From JACMQX01 sp044225675 (GTDB taxonomy: Bacteria; Pseudomonadota; Gammaproteobacteria; Burkholderiales; Burkholderiaceae_C), in assembly GCA_044225675.1 (NCBI GenBank), contig JBGAIH010000018.1:41561-105560 (forward strand): a DNA stretch of 64,000 nt, given 5' to 3'. The notes beneath the pieces were generated by a model. That model did not search any database. It was not told the DNA's origin and saw only the letters and a list, made by a program, of their open reading frames with translations. This document shows, one piece after another, positions 35,624 to 44,430 of this stretch; positions within the stretch are counted from its first letter, which is position 1; every line of letters begins with the position of its first letter. The position numbers and the translations under genes are program-made.

Positions 35624-35739
35624 CGGGCTCAGCGAGCGGCTGAGCAACGGCCGAGTCCAAAAGACCCAAGACCTTTGAATGAGTGACGGCCGGCGGCGCG
35701 CGCCGCAACATCGGCGACCTGCACTTTCAAGGTTCTTTC

Positions 35740-36051
35740 ATGAGCGATGCCACCGAACTGGAAGCCGAACTCGCCCAACTGCTCAAGCGCCCGCGCGAAG
35801 CCGAACATCTCACGCTCGCAGAGCTGGAGCGCCGGGTTCTCATCGGCGAACCTTTTGCCGTCATGCTCTGGGGCACCGTGCCGGCCACCTGCATCCCCGA
35901 CAAGGATCTGGCCGATCGCATGGCTGTACTGATCGTCACCCGGCGCCCGATCAAACCGCCCCGCCACGCGGTACCGTTCGCCCAGGGCAAGACCGACGGG
36001 CAGTACTGGTACCACTTCTCGATTCCTGACGCCGACCTGCGGCTCGCCTGA
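35740..36051 (+). CDS. Hypothetical protein, 103 residues
   Basis: Not recognised. A small soluble protein starting MSDATELEAELAQLLKRPREA, with an early acidic helix, the stretch GEPFAVMLWGTVPATCIPD and a C-terminal QYWYHFSIPDADL. An AAGG ribosome site lies just upstream. It stands alone between the HxlR gene and the cupin gene. Confidence 0.6.
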   Translation: MSDATELEAELAQLLKRPREAEHLTLAELERRVLIGEPFAVMLWGTVPATCIPDKDLADRMAVLIVTRRPIKPPRHAVPFAQGKTDGQYWYHFSIPDADLRLA

Positions 36052-36204
36052 GAGGCGAGGCCCGGCCGCATGCGACCAAGCCTCGCATGAAGGTCGCATT
36101 CCACGGCGCCGCCTTCCCCGTCGCGGTGCATGCCAGCGGGAACACTTTATGCAAGGGTGCTGCACCGCAGCATCGTCGACTGCGTGTTACCGAAGGAGCG
36201 CCCC

Positions 36205-36630
36205 ATGCTGGACAAGACCGGAACCCAGTTCTCCCACGTCAAGCCCGCCGACACCGAATGGAAGAGCGGCGGCCTGCGGGATTTTTTTCTGTACAAGGAC
36301 CTCGGCGTCGCAGAAGCCACGCACGGCAAGGTGATCGCCCACCTCGTCAAGGCCAACATGGCACCGGAAACGGGCACCGGCTGGCACCGCCATGAGGCGG
36401 ACTTCCAGATCGTCATCATGACCAAGGGCTGGGCCCGCTTCATGTACGAGGACAAGGAAACCCTCGTCGAAGCAGGCGACGTCGTCCACCAGCGCCCCGG
36501 CATCCGCCACTACCTCTTCGACTACTCCCCCGACATGGAGTACCTCGAAATCGTCTCCCCCGCCGACTTCAAGTCCGTCGACGTCGACCCTGTCTGCGAC
36601 ATCCCGCCCCCCACCCCCTGGAAGGAGTAA
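36205..36630 (+). CDS. Cupin domain protein
   Basis: A 141-residue single-domain cupin. Motif 1 carries the metal ligands in GWHRHEADFQIVIM and motif 2 in VEAGDVVHQRPGIRHYLFDYS. A GGAG site precedes ATG 36205, which excludes the earlier in-frame ATG. Small cupins of this type bind iron or manganese and act as isomerases or dioxygenases; its substrate is unknown. Confidence 0.88.
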   Translation: MLDKTGTQFSHVKPADTEWKSGGLRDFFLYKDLGVAEATHGKVIAHLVKANMAPETGTGWHRHEADFQIVIMTKGWARFMYEDKETLVEAGDVVHQRPGIRHYLFDYSPDMEYLEIVSPADFKSVDVDPVCDIPPPTPWKE

Positions 36631-36943
36631 GACGCCCCCCGATGCGGTGCTGCCTGCCTCCTACTGAAGGGCGCGCCACCGCTTTGGGCGGCCACAGGGG
36701 CGCCCCGCGCACGTGGCCAGGCTAGCGAAGCGGCTGTGCGCTCCGGACGCCAAGCCGCAGGCGGCGCACCCGCGATCAAGCGTCACCTCCAAGTGCAGCC
36801 CCCGTCACGCCAAGCCCTCCGAGCGCCCAAGTGCGAGCGCGCAGCGCAAGCACGTTCGTGGCAGCCGCGGCCCGGCTTTGCCGGGCTGCTGGCTGCGCCC
36901 CCCAGTGGGGGGAGGCGGCGCATGGGCGCCGCATCGGGGGGCG
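36631..36943. repeat. Repeat-rich intergenic region with GC hairpins
   Basis: 313 bases without a gene. GCCCGGC-TTT-GCCGGGC forms a perfect 7-base stem at 36870-36886, directly followed by CCCCCC-AG-T-GGGGGG at 36898-36912 and then GGCGCATGGGCGCCGC. The mixture of stacked G/C hairpins is the kind of dispersed palindromic repeat seen between Comamonadaceae genes. It may terminate the cupin and GST transcripts, which converge here. Confidence 0.6.
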
Positions 36944-37606
36944 TCAAAACTCAGCGTCGAGCTCGTCGATCTCGTCGGGTTCCTTTTTGGCTTCGGCGAC
37001 CCATTCCTTCATGGCGGGCAGGTCCATGATGCGCTTGCAGTAGGCGGTGCAGGTCTTGTCCATGGCGACGTCGTAGGTGAGAAAGCGCGTGACCACCGGC
37101 GCGTACATGGCGTCGGCGATGCAGGGCGTCTTGCCGAAGAGGTAGGGGCCGCCGTAGGTGGCAAGGCACTCCTTCCAGATCGCGAGCACGCGGTCGATGT
37201 CGCCCTGGGCGCGTGACCAGATCTTGAAGCCGGGGAAGTGGCCCTTGATGTTCATCGGCAGCGACGAGCGCATCGACGCGAAGCCCGAGTGCATCTCGCC
37301 GCTGATGGCGCGGCAGTGGGCCCGCGCCTTGGCGTCGGCCGGCAGCAGCCCGGCCTTGGGCTTGATTTCGTTGAGGTACTCGCCGATGGCCAGCGTGTCC
37401 CAGACCTTGATGCCGTTGTGCTGGAGCGAGGGCACGAGCATCGACGCCGACAGCAGCAGCATCTCGGCCTTCATCGACGGGTCGTCGGGCGGAATCACCT
37501 TTTCGGTGAAGTCCAGTCCGGCCAGCTTGGCCATCAGCCAGCCGCGCAGGGCCCAGGCGCCGTAGTTCTTGCTGCTGATGGTGAGGACGGCTTTGGCGGT
37601 GGCCAT
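36944..37606 (-). CDS. Glutathione S-transferase family protein
   Basis: A 220-residue protein. The N-terminal thioredoxin-like domain (about 1-85) has SKNYGAWALRGWLMAKLAGLDF, where the Ser/Tyr/Asn positions bind glutathione, and the SLQHNGIKVWDTLAIGEYL segment with the conserved Asp/Ser-type loop. An all-helical domain follows with FGKTPCIADAMYAPVV. ATG 37606 begins MATAKAVLTISSKNY. Probably a detoxification or isomerisation enzyme. Confidence 0.88.
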   Translation of the reverse strand: MATAKAVLTISSKNYGAWALRGWLMAKLAGLDFTEKVIPPDDPSMKAEMLLLSASMLVPSLQHNGIKVWDTLAIGEYLNEIKPKAGLLPADAKARAHCRAISGEMHSGFASMRSSLPMNIKGHFPGFKIWSRAQGDIDRVLAIWKECLATYGGPYLFGKTPCIADAMYAPVVTRFLTYDVAMDKTCTAYCKRIMDLPAMKEWVAEAKKEPDEIDELDAEF

Positions 37607-37755
37607 GGGTCTTGCTCCTGGTGTTTGATTCACGATGCAGCAAGGGCTGTGCCAGAAAGGTGCATCGGCAGCCAGACCGAAGCACCCCGGCTGGCCCGCA
37701 AATTGCCTTCGTCCCTTCAACCGGCCCGCCAAAGGCCGAACCGACCAGGAACACC

Positions 37756-38976
37756 ATGCTCTATCAGGCCTACCAGACCCAGACCGACATGATGTCGCCG
37801 TTTCGCCTCATGGCGCAGCACCTGGGGGCTTCCCTGTGGGTGCAGAACACCGAACGCAGCATGACGCGGCGGATCGCCGCCGCCTGCGAAGTGATGTCGC
37901 GCATGCGCCTGACGCACAGCCGGCCGCCTTACCGGATCGAATCGGTGACGGTCGGCGGACAGGAAACACCGGTGGAAGAAGTCGTCAAGCTCCAGCGGCC
38001 GTTCGGCACGCTGCTGCACTTTCGCAAGGCCAGGGTGCTGGGCCAGCCGCACCACCCGCCCGTTCTGCTGGTGGCCCCGCTGTCAGGCCACTTTGCCACC
38101 TTGCTGCGCGAGACGGCCAGAACGCTGCTGCAGGATCATGACGTCTACATCACCGACTGGCACAACGCGCGCGACGTGTCGCTGCGCGACGGTGCGTTCG
38201 GGCTCGACGACTACGTCGAGTACATGATCGGTTTCATCGAGGCGATCGGGCCGGGCGTTCACGTGGTGGCGGTCTGCCAGCCCTGCGTGGCGGCGCTCGC
38301 GGCAACCGCCCTCATGGCGGAAGACGACAACCCCGCGACGCCGCGCAGCCTCACGCTCATGGCGGGCCCGGTGGACTGCCGCGTGAACCCCACCGAAGTC
38401 AATCGCCTGGCCACCGGCAAGCCGATCGAGTGGTTCGAGAAGAACCTCATCAGCCACGTCCCTCTGCCGCACAGGGGCTACATGCGCCGGGTGTATCCGG
38501 GCTTCGTGCAGCTGTCGGCCTTCATGAGCATGAACATGGAGCGGCACAAGAAGTCCTTCCAGGACCTGTACCAGCACCTCGTGGACGGCGAGGTCGACAA
38601 GGCCAACATCATCCGGGTCTTCTACGACGAGTACCTGGCGGTCAACGACCTGCCGGCCGAGTTCTACCTGGAAACGGTGAACAAGGTTTTCCAGACCTAC
38701 GACCTGGCGCGCGGCGAACTCCGCTTCAGGGAGCGCACCGTCAACCCGGCCGCCATCCGACGCACCCACCTGATGACGGTGGAGGGCGAGCGCGACGACA
38801 TCTGCTCCATCGGCCAGACGGTGGCGGCGCACGACCTGTGCACCGGCATCCGGCCCTACATGAAGACCCACCACGTGCAGACCGGCGTGGGCCACTACGG
38901 CGTGTTCAGCGGCCGCAAGTGGAACCACCAGATCTACCCGCGCGTGCGGGAGATGATTCACGCGGCGTCGGGATGA
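37756..38976 (+). CDS. phaZ: Intracellular polyhydroxyalkanoate depolymerase
   Basis: A 406-residue enzyme of the PhaZ family. The N-terminus MLYQAYQTQTDMMSPFRLMAQ is the family hallmark. The nucleophile is the Cys in VAVCQPCVAALAA (about residue 177), and the catalytic His is in HHVQTGVGHYGVFSG. PHA granules are mobilised by this enzyme in the cytoplasm. A 10-base-stem hairpin at 39103-39128 follows it on the plus strand. Confidence 0.93.
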   Translation: MLYQAYQTQTDMMSPFRLMAQHLGASLWVQNTERSMTRRIAAACEVMSRMRLTHSRPPYRIESVTVGGQETPVEEVVKLQRPFGTLLHFRKARVLGQPHHPPVLLVAPLSGHFATLLRETARTLLQDHDVYITDWHNARDVSLRDGAFGLDDYVEYMIGFIEAIGPGVHVVAVCQPCVAALAATALMAEDDNPATPRSLTLMAGPVDCRVNPTEVNRLATGKPIEWFEKNLISHVPLPHRGYMRRVYPGFVQLSAFMSMNMERHKKSFQDLYQHLVDGEVDKANIIRVFYDEYLAVNDLPAEFYLETVNKVFQTYDLARGELRFRERTVNPAAIRRTHLMTVEGERDDICSIGQTVAAHDLCTGIRPYMKTHHVQTGVGHYGVFSGRKWNHQIYPRVREMIHAASG

Positions 38977-39102
38977 AGAGCGTGCGCGGCGAATGCTGAC
39001 CGCTTGTGTGATTTCACCCTGGCTGTGTTTCGTCAATCTGCTGGGCCTCACTGGCCTGCCGAACGCGTACCGACAGCAACGGCAGCGGTTCAAGGATCTG
39101 GT

Positions 39103-39128
39103 ACGGCGCCGCGCCAAGGCGGCGCCGT
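39103..39128. terminator. Perfect 10-base-stem hairpin between phaZ and effector-like gene
   Basis: ACGGCGCCGC and GCGGCGCCGT flank a 6-base loop. The last base abuts the TAG stop of the minus-strand effector-like gene, so it can terminate that transcript and phaZ from the other side. No T-tract follows on either strand. Confidence 0.65.
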
Positions 39129-40337
39129 CTATTCGGCACGAGGTGCCGGTGGCTGGACCGCCTGCGAATTCAGGACCGCCATGGCGGACTCCGGGTCGTC
39201 TTTCGCCGCGCGCGCGAAATCTACCAGCTTCTGGCAAGGTCCATCTTCATTGCGGAGCTCGCAGAGAAAGGATGCGAGATCGGCCCACAGAGTACGCAAG
39301 GCCTCGACCACCTGGGCGCCATGCTGCTTCTGGAGGGAACGACGCAGACCCGGCTCTGCATCGATTCGATCAATGAATCGTTCGAGCGTGACGGCTTGTT
39401 TGTACAGCGTCTCGGACAGTCGAGCGGACACATCGACCACCTCGGCCGCAGCATTCTTGAACTTGTCCCCGCGACCGATGGCTGCCACCAGAGTCTCAGA
39501 AGCCAACTTGATCTTCATGACATTGTTGGCACCCGTGCCGCCGCACATGGATTGGAAGTCGAGAACAGGCAGTCCCGACAGGGTTGCGAACTGTGGATCC
39601 TGGGCCAGGGACGCCAACGCTGCTGCGTGGGGGTTCTTCTCGGTTCCCGCGTAGCGGGCCAGGCGTACGGAGATTGCACTGAGATCCGCGACACCTCTGG
39701 ACAGGGACCGGGTCACTTTCAGAAGGTGTTCTTTCGCCTCCTTCAGAGCCCCCGCGGCCTGAGCGACCGCCTCATCAGCGCGCATGATTTCTGTTGCGCG
39801 CAACTGCCTTGCTGCAGAGGTGAGCGGACGCCATTTGGCTTTGAGCCTTGCACTCGTGGCCCTTGCAGCATCCAACTCGCGACCCAGCGCCTGCACGTTC
39901 AGCGCTGAATTGGTCGCAGCCGGGACCGCGACGATGCCTGCCCCCAGCCTGCTGCGCTTCTGGCCCCCTTCGGTCACTTCGTGGAAGGCGAAGCCGGCGT
40001 CGGCAGCCAATCGCTGGAATCGAGCTGAACTCGTCTTCACCGCCGAATGAAGAACGGGTGCATCGGGACTGCCTGCGGGTACCGTGGCGTGAGAGGAGCG
40101 GAGCGTACCCTGAGCGGGAGGCGCCGAGCGCTTGGCTGCCGACTTGCCTGAAACCATGCTTCGCTGCGTCAATACGCCTGAAGAAAGATGGGGCGCGCTA
40201 CCACGACGCTGGGCACTGGTACCTTTCTGGACAGTTCTCTCGCCCAACACGGCGGTCCCAGGGCCCGCCAGGACGGCAGGGGACGAGAAACGGCGAGGCG
40301 TAACGCCAGAAATCGGAAGCTGGGGTTGAAGGGGCAT
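39129..40337 (-). CDS. Putative secreted effector, unknown function
   Basis: A 402-residue protein starting MPLQPQLPISGVTPRRFSSP; a start 14 codons upstream (40379) is also open. Residues 1-120 are Ser/Thr/Pro/Arg-rich, with no signal peptide. The rest is Ala/Leu-rich and helical: RADEAVAQAAGALKEAKEHLLKV, a more polar middle with QSMCGGTGANNVMKIKLAS, and a C-terminal SETLYKQAVTLERFIDRI. No known domain is recognised. Base composition is lower in G+C than phaZ and the CBS gene flanking it. The large open frame upstream of 40379 overlaps the CBS gene and is not coding. Confidence 0.55.
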   Translation of the reverse strand: MPLQPQLPISGVTPRRFSSPAVLAGPGTAVLGERTVQKGTSAQRRGSAPHLSSGVLTQRSMVSGKSAAKRSAPPAQGTLRSSHATVPAGSPDAPVLHSAVKTSSARFQRLAADAGFAFHEVTEGGQKRSRLGAGIVAVPAATNSALNVQALGRELDAARATSARLKAKWRPLTSAARQLRATEIMRADEAVAQAAGALKEAKEHLLKVTRSLSRGVADLSAISVRLARYAGTEKNPHAAALASLAQDPQFATLSGLPVLDFQSMCGGTGANNVMKIKLASETLVAAIGRGDKFKNAAAEVVDVSARLSETLYKQAVTLERFIDRIDAEPGLRRSLQKQHGAQVVEALRTLWADLASFLCELRNEDGPCQKLVDFARAAKDDPESAMAVLNSQAVQPPAPRAE

Positions 40338-40483
40338 GGGATTCGGCAATACATCGGAGCACGCCCGGATGGCGCACATTCCGTCAACCCGAAGATAAAC
40401 GCGCGAACCGCGTCTGCCGCCTATACAGAGGTCTGCAGCGCCCGTCTTTCGCCGCGCTCGCGCCCTCCCGCCCGCAGCCTCTG

Positions 40484-40945
40484 CTACTGTTGCTGCTGCG
40501 CCGCCTCGTCGTCCGTCGGCCAGTCGCGGATGTAGGCCTTGAGCATCTTGTTCTCGAAGTTCTGGCTGTCCACCACGGCCTTGGCCACGTCGTAGAAGCT
40601 GATCACGCCCATGAGCATGCGCTGGCTCATGACGGGCATGTAGCGGGCGTGGCGCTCCAGCATCATGCGGCGGACTTCGTCGAGTTCGGTCTCGGGCGTG
40701 CAGGTCAGCGGATGGTCGTCCATGGCGGTGCGCACGGTGACGGAGCCCACCGTGCCGCCGTTCTTGACGATGCACTGGATCACCTCGCGGAAGGTGAGCA
40801 TGCCGGTCAGGTCCCCATGGTCCATGACGACCAGCGAGCCGATGTCCTTCTCGGCCATGACGTCGATGGCGCGCGCCAGCGGCTCGTCGCCGGTGACGGT
40901 GTACAGCGTGTTGCCCTTCACGCGCAGGATGTCGCTGACTTTCAT
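40484..40945 (-). CDS. CBS-domain protein
   Basis: A 153-residue protein containing a pair of CBS domains (about residues 8-60 and 78-130), opening MKVSDILRVKGNTLYTVTGDEPLARAIDVMAEKDIGSLVVMD. ATG 40945 has a GAGGAG site. It ends with Q-rich DDEAAQQQQ. CBS pairs sense adenosine nucleotides and regulate partner enzymes; the partner is not in the window. Confidence 0.9.
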   Translation of the reverse strand: MKVSDILRVKGNTLYTVTGDEPLARAIDVMAEKDIGSLVVMDHGDLTGMLTFREVIQCIVKNGGTVGSVTVRTAMDDHPLTCTPETELDEVRRMMLERHARYMPVMSQRMLMGVISFYDVAKAVVDSQNFENKMLKAYIRDWPTDDEAAQQQQ

Positions 40946-41079
40946 GGTGTGCTCCTCGTTCGGTGCCGTGCGGCTTTCGCTTGAATATAGCCCACAATAG
41001 CTGCCATTCAACGCCCCGGCGCGTGGCCCGTCAAGTCCCGCGCGGCCCGGCGGCGACCTGCACCACGGAGACCCTTCCC

Positions 41080-42414
41080 ATGTCCGGCTATTCAGACCCC
41101 GGTTTCGACACCCTCGCCCTGCACGCGGGCGCCGCGCCCGACCCGGCCACCGGCGCGCGCGCCGTGCCGATCCACCTGACCACCTCGTTCGTCTTCGAGT
41201 CCAGCGACCATGCGGCGGCGCTGTTCAACCTGGAGCGCTCGGGCCATGTCTACTCGCGCATCAGCAACCCGACCAACGCGGTGCTGGAGCAGCGGGTGTC
41301 GGCCCTCGAAGGCGCCATCGGCGCCATCGCCACCGCGAGCGGCCAGGCGGCGCTGCACCTGGCGGTGGCCACGCTCATGGGCGCGGGCTCGCACATCGTG
41401 GCGTCGACCGCGCTCTACGGCGGCTCGCAGAACCTGCTGCACTACACGCTGCGGCGCTTCGGCATCGACACCACCTTCGTCAAGCCGGGCGACATCGACG
41501 GCTGGCGCGCGGCCGTGCGCCCCAACACCCGGCTGCTGTTCGGCGAGACGGTCGGCAATCCGGGCCTTGACGTGCTGGACATCCCCACGGTGGGGGCCAT
41601 CGCCCATGAGGCGGGCGTGCCCTTGCTGGTGGATTCAACTCTCACATCCCCTTACCTCATGAAACCGCTGGCGCTGGGCGCGGATCTGGTCTACCACTCG
41701 GCGACCAAGTTCCTGTCGGGCCATGGCACCGTGATCGGCGGCATCGTGGCCGATGGCGGCTCGTTCGACTGGGACGGTCCGCGCGCCGCCGGCCGTTTCG
41801 CCGAACTGACCGCGCCCTACGAGGGCTTCCACAACATGGTGTTCAGCGAAGAAAGCACCGTGGGCGCCTTCCTGCTGCGGGCACGGCGCGAGGGCCTGCG
41901 CGACTTCGGCGCGGCCATGAGTCCGCACACCGCCTGGCTGATCCTGCAGGGCATCGAGACGCTGCCGCTGCGCATGGCGCGCCACATGAGCAACACCGAG
42001 AAGGTGGTGCAGTTCCTCGCCTCGCACCCCTTCGTCGCCCGCGTCGGCCATCCGATGCTCGAAAGCCACCCGAGCCATGCGCTGGCGCAGAAGCTGCTGC
42101 CGCGCGGCGCCGGCTCGGTGTTCAGCTTCGACATGAAAGGCGACCGCGCGCAGGGCAAGAAGTTCATCGAGACGCTCAAGCTCTTCAGCCACCTGGCCAA
42201 CGTCGGCGACTGCCGCTCGCTGGTGATCCACCCGGCCAGCACCACCCACTTCCGCATGACGGACGAGGCCCTGGCCGGCGCCGGCATCACCCAGGGCACG
42301 ATCCGGCTGTCGATCGGCCTGGAGGACCCCGACGATCTCATCGACGACCTCAGGCGCGCGCTCAAGGCTGCAGAAAAATCCGCAGGCCCGGCGGCAGACA
42401 AGGCAGGTGCCTGA
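41080..42414 (+). CDS. O-acetylhomoserine/O-succinylhomoserine sulfhydrylase family enzyme
   Basis: A 444-residue PLP enzyme of the Cys/Met metabolism family. YSRISNPTNAVLEQRVSALEG, GALHLAVATL-type region, and the PLP Lys in SATKFLSGHGTVIGG are intact. The sequence HAGAAPDPATGARAVPIHLTTSFVF is the MetY/MetZ beginning. It makes homocysteine from an acyl-homoserine and sulfide. The hydrolase at 42414 overlaps its stop by one base. Confidence 0.9.
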   Translation: MSGYSDPGFDTLALHAGAAPDPATGARAVPIHLTTSFVFESSDHAAALFNLERSGHVYSRISNPTNAVLEQRVSALEGAIGAIATASGQAALHLAVATLMGAGSHIVASTALYGGSQNLLHYTLRRFGIDTTFVKPGDIDGWRAAVRPNTRLLFGETVGNPGLDVLDIPTVGAIAHEAGVPLLVDSTLTSPYLMKPLALGADLVYHSATKFLSGHGTVIGGIVADGGSFDWDGPRAAGRFAELTAPYEGFHNMVFSEESTVGAFLLRARREGLRDFGAAMSPHTAWLILQGIETLPLRMARHMSNTEKVVQFLASHPFVARVGHPMLESHPSHALAQKLLPRGAGSVFSFDMKGDRAQGKKFIETLKLFSHLANVGDCRSLVIHPASTTHFRMTDEALAGAGITQGTIRLSIGLEDPDDLIDDLRRALKAAEKSAGPAADKAGA

Positions 42415-43226
42415 TGGAACTCCTCGTCAACGGCCACACCACGTACTGCTACACCGGGGGCAAGCCCTTCGACGCCGCGCGGCCGACGGTCGTCTTCATC
42501 CACGGCGTGCTCAACGACCACAGCGTCTGGATCCTGCAGACGCGCTACTTTGCGCACCATGGCTTCAACGTGCTGGCGCCCGACCTGCCGGGCCACGGCC
42601 GCAGTGCGGGCACGCCCCCCGCATCGGTCGAGGACGGCGCGCGCTTCGTGCTGGCGCTGCTCGATGCGGCAGGCGTGCAGCAAGCCGCGCTCGTGGGCCA
42701 CAGCTTCGGCTCGCTGATCGCGCTGCAGGCGGCTGCCACCGCACCGGCGCGCGTGTCGCACCTGGCGCTCGTGGGCACGGCCTTCCCGATGAAGGTCTCG
42801 CCCGCGTTGCTGGACGCCTCGCTGAACCAGCCGATGAAGGCGATCGACATGGTCAACACCTTCTCGCACTCCACACTGGCGCCGCCGCCGTCCACGCTCG
42901 GCCCGGGCACCTGGCTGTATGGCGGCTCGCGCGCGCTCATGAAGCGCGTGCTCGCGAGCAACCCGTCGGCCAACCTGTTCCACATCGGCTTCAAGGCCTG
43001 CGACAGCTACACCGGCGGCGAGGAGGCCATGAGCCGCGTGAGCTGCCCCACGCTGTTCGTGCTCGGCCGTGACGACCAGATGACGCCGCCGCGTGCCGCG
43101 CGGAGCCTGGTCGGACGCTGTGCCGACGGCCGGGTCGTCGAGGTGCCCGGCGGCCACCAGATGATGGCCGAGGCGCCCGACGCGGTGCTGTTCGCGCTGC
43201 GGGACTTCATCGGCGCGAAGCGGTGA
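42414..43226 (+). CDS. Alpha/beta hydrolase
   Basis: A 270-residue alpha/beta hydrolase whose ATG overlaps the MetY stop (TGATG), so expression is coupled. FIHGVLNDHSVW forms the oxyanion region, LVGHSFGSLIAL the G-x-S-x-G elbow, FVLGRDDQMTPP the acid strand, and VPGGHQMMAE the catalytic His. Substrate unknown. Similar genes sit beside metY in several Comamonadaceae, which suggests a shared process not yet identified. Confidence 0.87.
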   Translation: MELLVNGHTTYCYTGGKPFDAARPTVVFIHGVLNDHSVWILQTRYFAHHGFNVLAPDLPGHGRSAGTPPASVEDGARFVLALLDAAGVQQAALVGHSFGSLIALQAAATAPARVSHLALVGTAFPMKVSPALLDASLNQPMKAIDMVNTFSHSTLAPPPSTLGPGTWLYGGSRALMKRVLASNPSANLFHIGFKACDSYTGGEEAMSRVSCPTLFVLGRDDQMTPPRAARSLVGRCADGRVVEVPGGHQMMAEAPDAVLFALRDFIGAKR

Positions 43227-43422
43227 GCCGGTCCCCGCCTCGAAGCGAGCCCCCGTCCTGCGCCGGACCGCTGCGCGGCACGCGGCATGACTTAAGTCGG
43301 TTGACATCCGCCTGCGGCCGGCTGAACATCGCGCCGGTGAGCGCCCTCACCGGCCCGCAGCCGCACCCGCTGCGGGACCGCCTGCCGCAGGCACCGGCAT
43401 CCACCTTCCCACCTGCCTCGAC

Positions 43423-44430
43423 ATGTCACTGCGCCTGAGCCTGTACACCCTGTCCCATCGCCACCGGCTCGACCGCGAGGGCCAGGACCGGCTGTTCGCG
43501 GCCGCGGGCCTGTCGGGCGAGCCTGCGGCGCTGAGGCAAGGCCTGTGGCCGGCCGTCGCCGTGCTTGCGGCCGCGCTCGGCGGGCTCGGCATCATCCTGT
43601 GGCTGGCCGCCAACTGGCCGACGCTGGGGCGCACCGGACGCTTCGCGCTCCTGCAGGGCCTGGTGGCCGTGCTCTGCCTGGGCGCCTGGCTGCAGCCGCG
43701 CGCACGCGCGCCGCTCGGCCTGCTGGCCCTGCTCGGCATCGGCGGGCTGTTCGCCTACTTCGGCCAGACCTACCAGACCGGGGCCGATCCCTGGCAGCTG
43801 TTCGCCCTGTGGGCGGCGCTGGCGCTGCCGCTCGCGCTCGGGGTGCGCAGCGACGTGGTATGGGCGCCCTGGGCGCTGGTGGCCTGCACCGGCATTTCGC
43901 TCTGGGCGCATGCCCACACGGGCCACCAGTGGCGCGTGCAGCCCGGCGACGTGGTGACGCAGGGCGTGGCCTGGACGGCGGCGGCGCTGGTGGTCGGCGC
44001 GCTGGGCCGGCCGCTGCGGCGCTGGACGGGTGCCGGCGCCTGGTCGCAGCGCACGGCGGCCACGCTGGCCGTCGTCATGATCACGCTCACGGCCATCGGC
44101 GGACTGTTCCACAGCCCGGTCGCGCCCCAGTTCACGGTGGCCCTGGCCCTCCTGGCCATCGCCTTCGTGCTGCTGTCGTGGCGCCGCCTGTTCGAGGTCT
44201 TCGTGCTGAGCGCGGTGGCGCTGGCGCTGAACACGCTTGTCGTGGCCGGCCTGCTGCGGGCGGTGTTCAAGCACTTTGACCGCGACCCGATCCCCATCCT
44301 GCTGCTGCTTGGCCTGGCGGCGGCGGGCATGCTCGCAGCCACGGTGAGCTTCATCACCGGCCGGGCGCGCCGCTATGCGCCGCCCGCCGAAGGCGGCAAG
44401 CCCTTGCCCGCGCCGGAGGCCCGGCCATGA
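43423..44430 (+). CDS. DUF2157 membrane protein
   Basis: A 335-residue protein with about nine membrane segments. The soluble N-terminus (1-40) precedes a DUF2157 block, PAVAVLAAALGGLGIILWLAANWPTLGRTGRF. It overlaps the next gene by 4 bases, and the two together form a conserved pair: DUF2157 followed by DUF4401/GDYXXLXY. Function unknown. Confidence 0.85.
   Translation: MSLRLSLYTLSHRHRLDREGQDRLFAAAGLSGEPAALRQGLWPAVAVLAAALGGLGIILWLAANWPTLGRTGRFALLQGLVAVLCLGAWLQPRARAPLGLLALLGIGGLFAYFGQTYQTGADPWQLFALWAALALPLALGVRSDVVWAPWALVACTGISLWAHAHTGHQWRVQPGDVVTQGVAWTAAALVVGALGRPLRRWTGAGAWSQRTAATLAVVMITLTAIGGLFHSPVAPQFTVALALLAIAFVLLSWRRLFEVFVLSAVALALNTLVVAGLLRAVFKHFDRDPIPILLLLGLAAAGMLAATVSFITGRARRYAPPAEGGKPLPAPEARP

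Noticed and set aside
40338..40997. Upstream extension of the 39129-40337 frame over the CBS gene
   Set aside because: It overlaps the well-supported CBS gene in another frame and reads as Arg/Ala/Gly-rich GC-shadow text; a start at 40337 or 40379 is far more likely.
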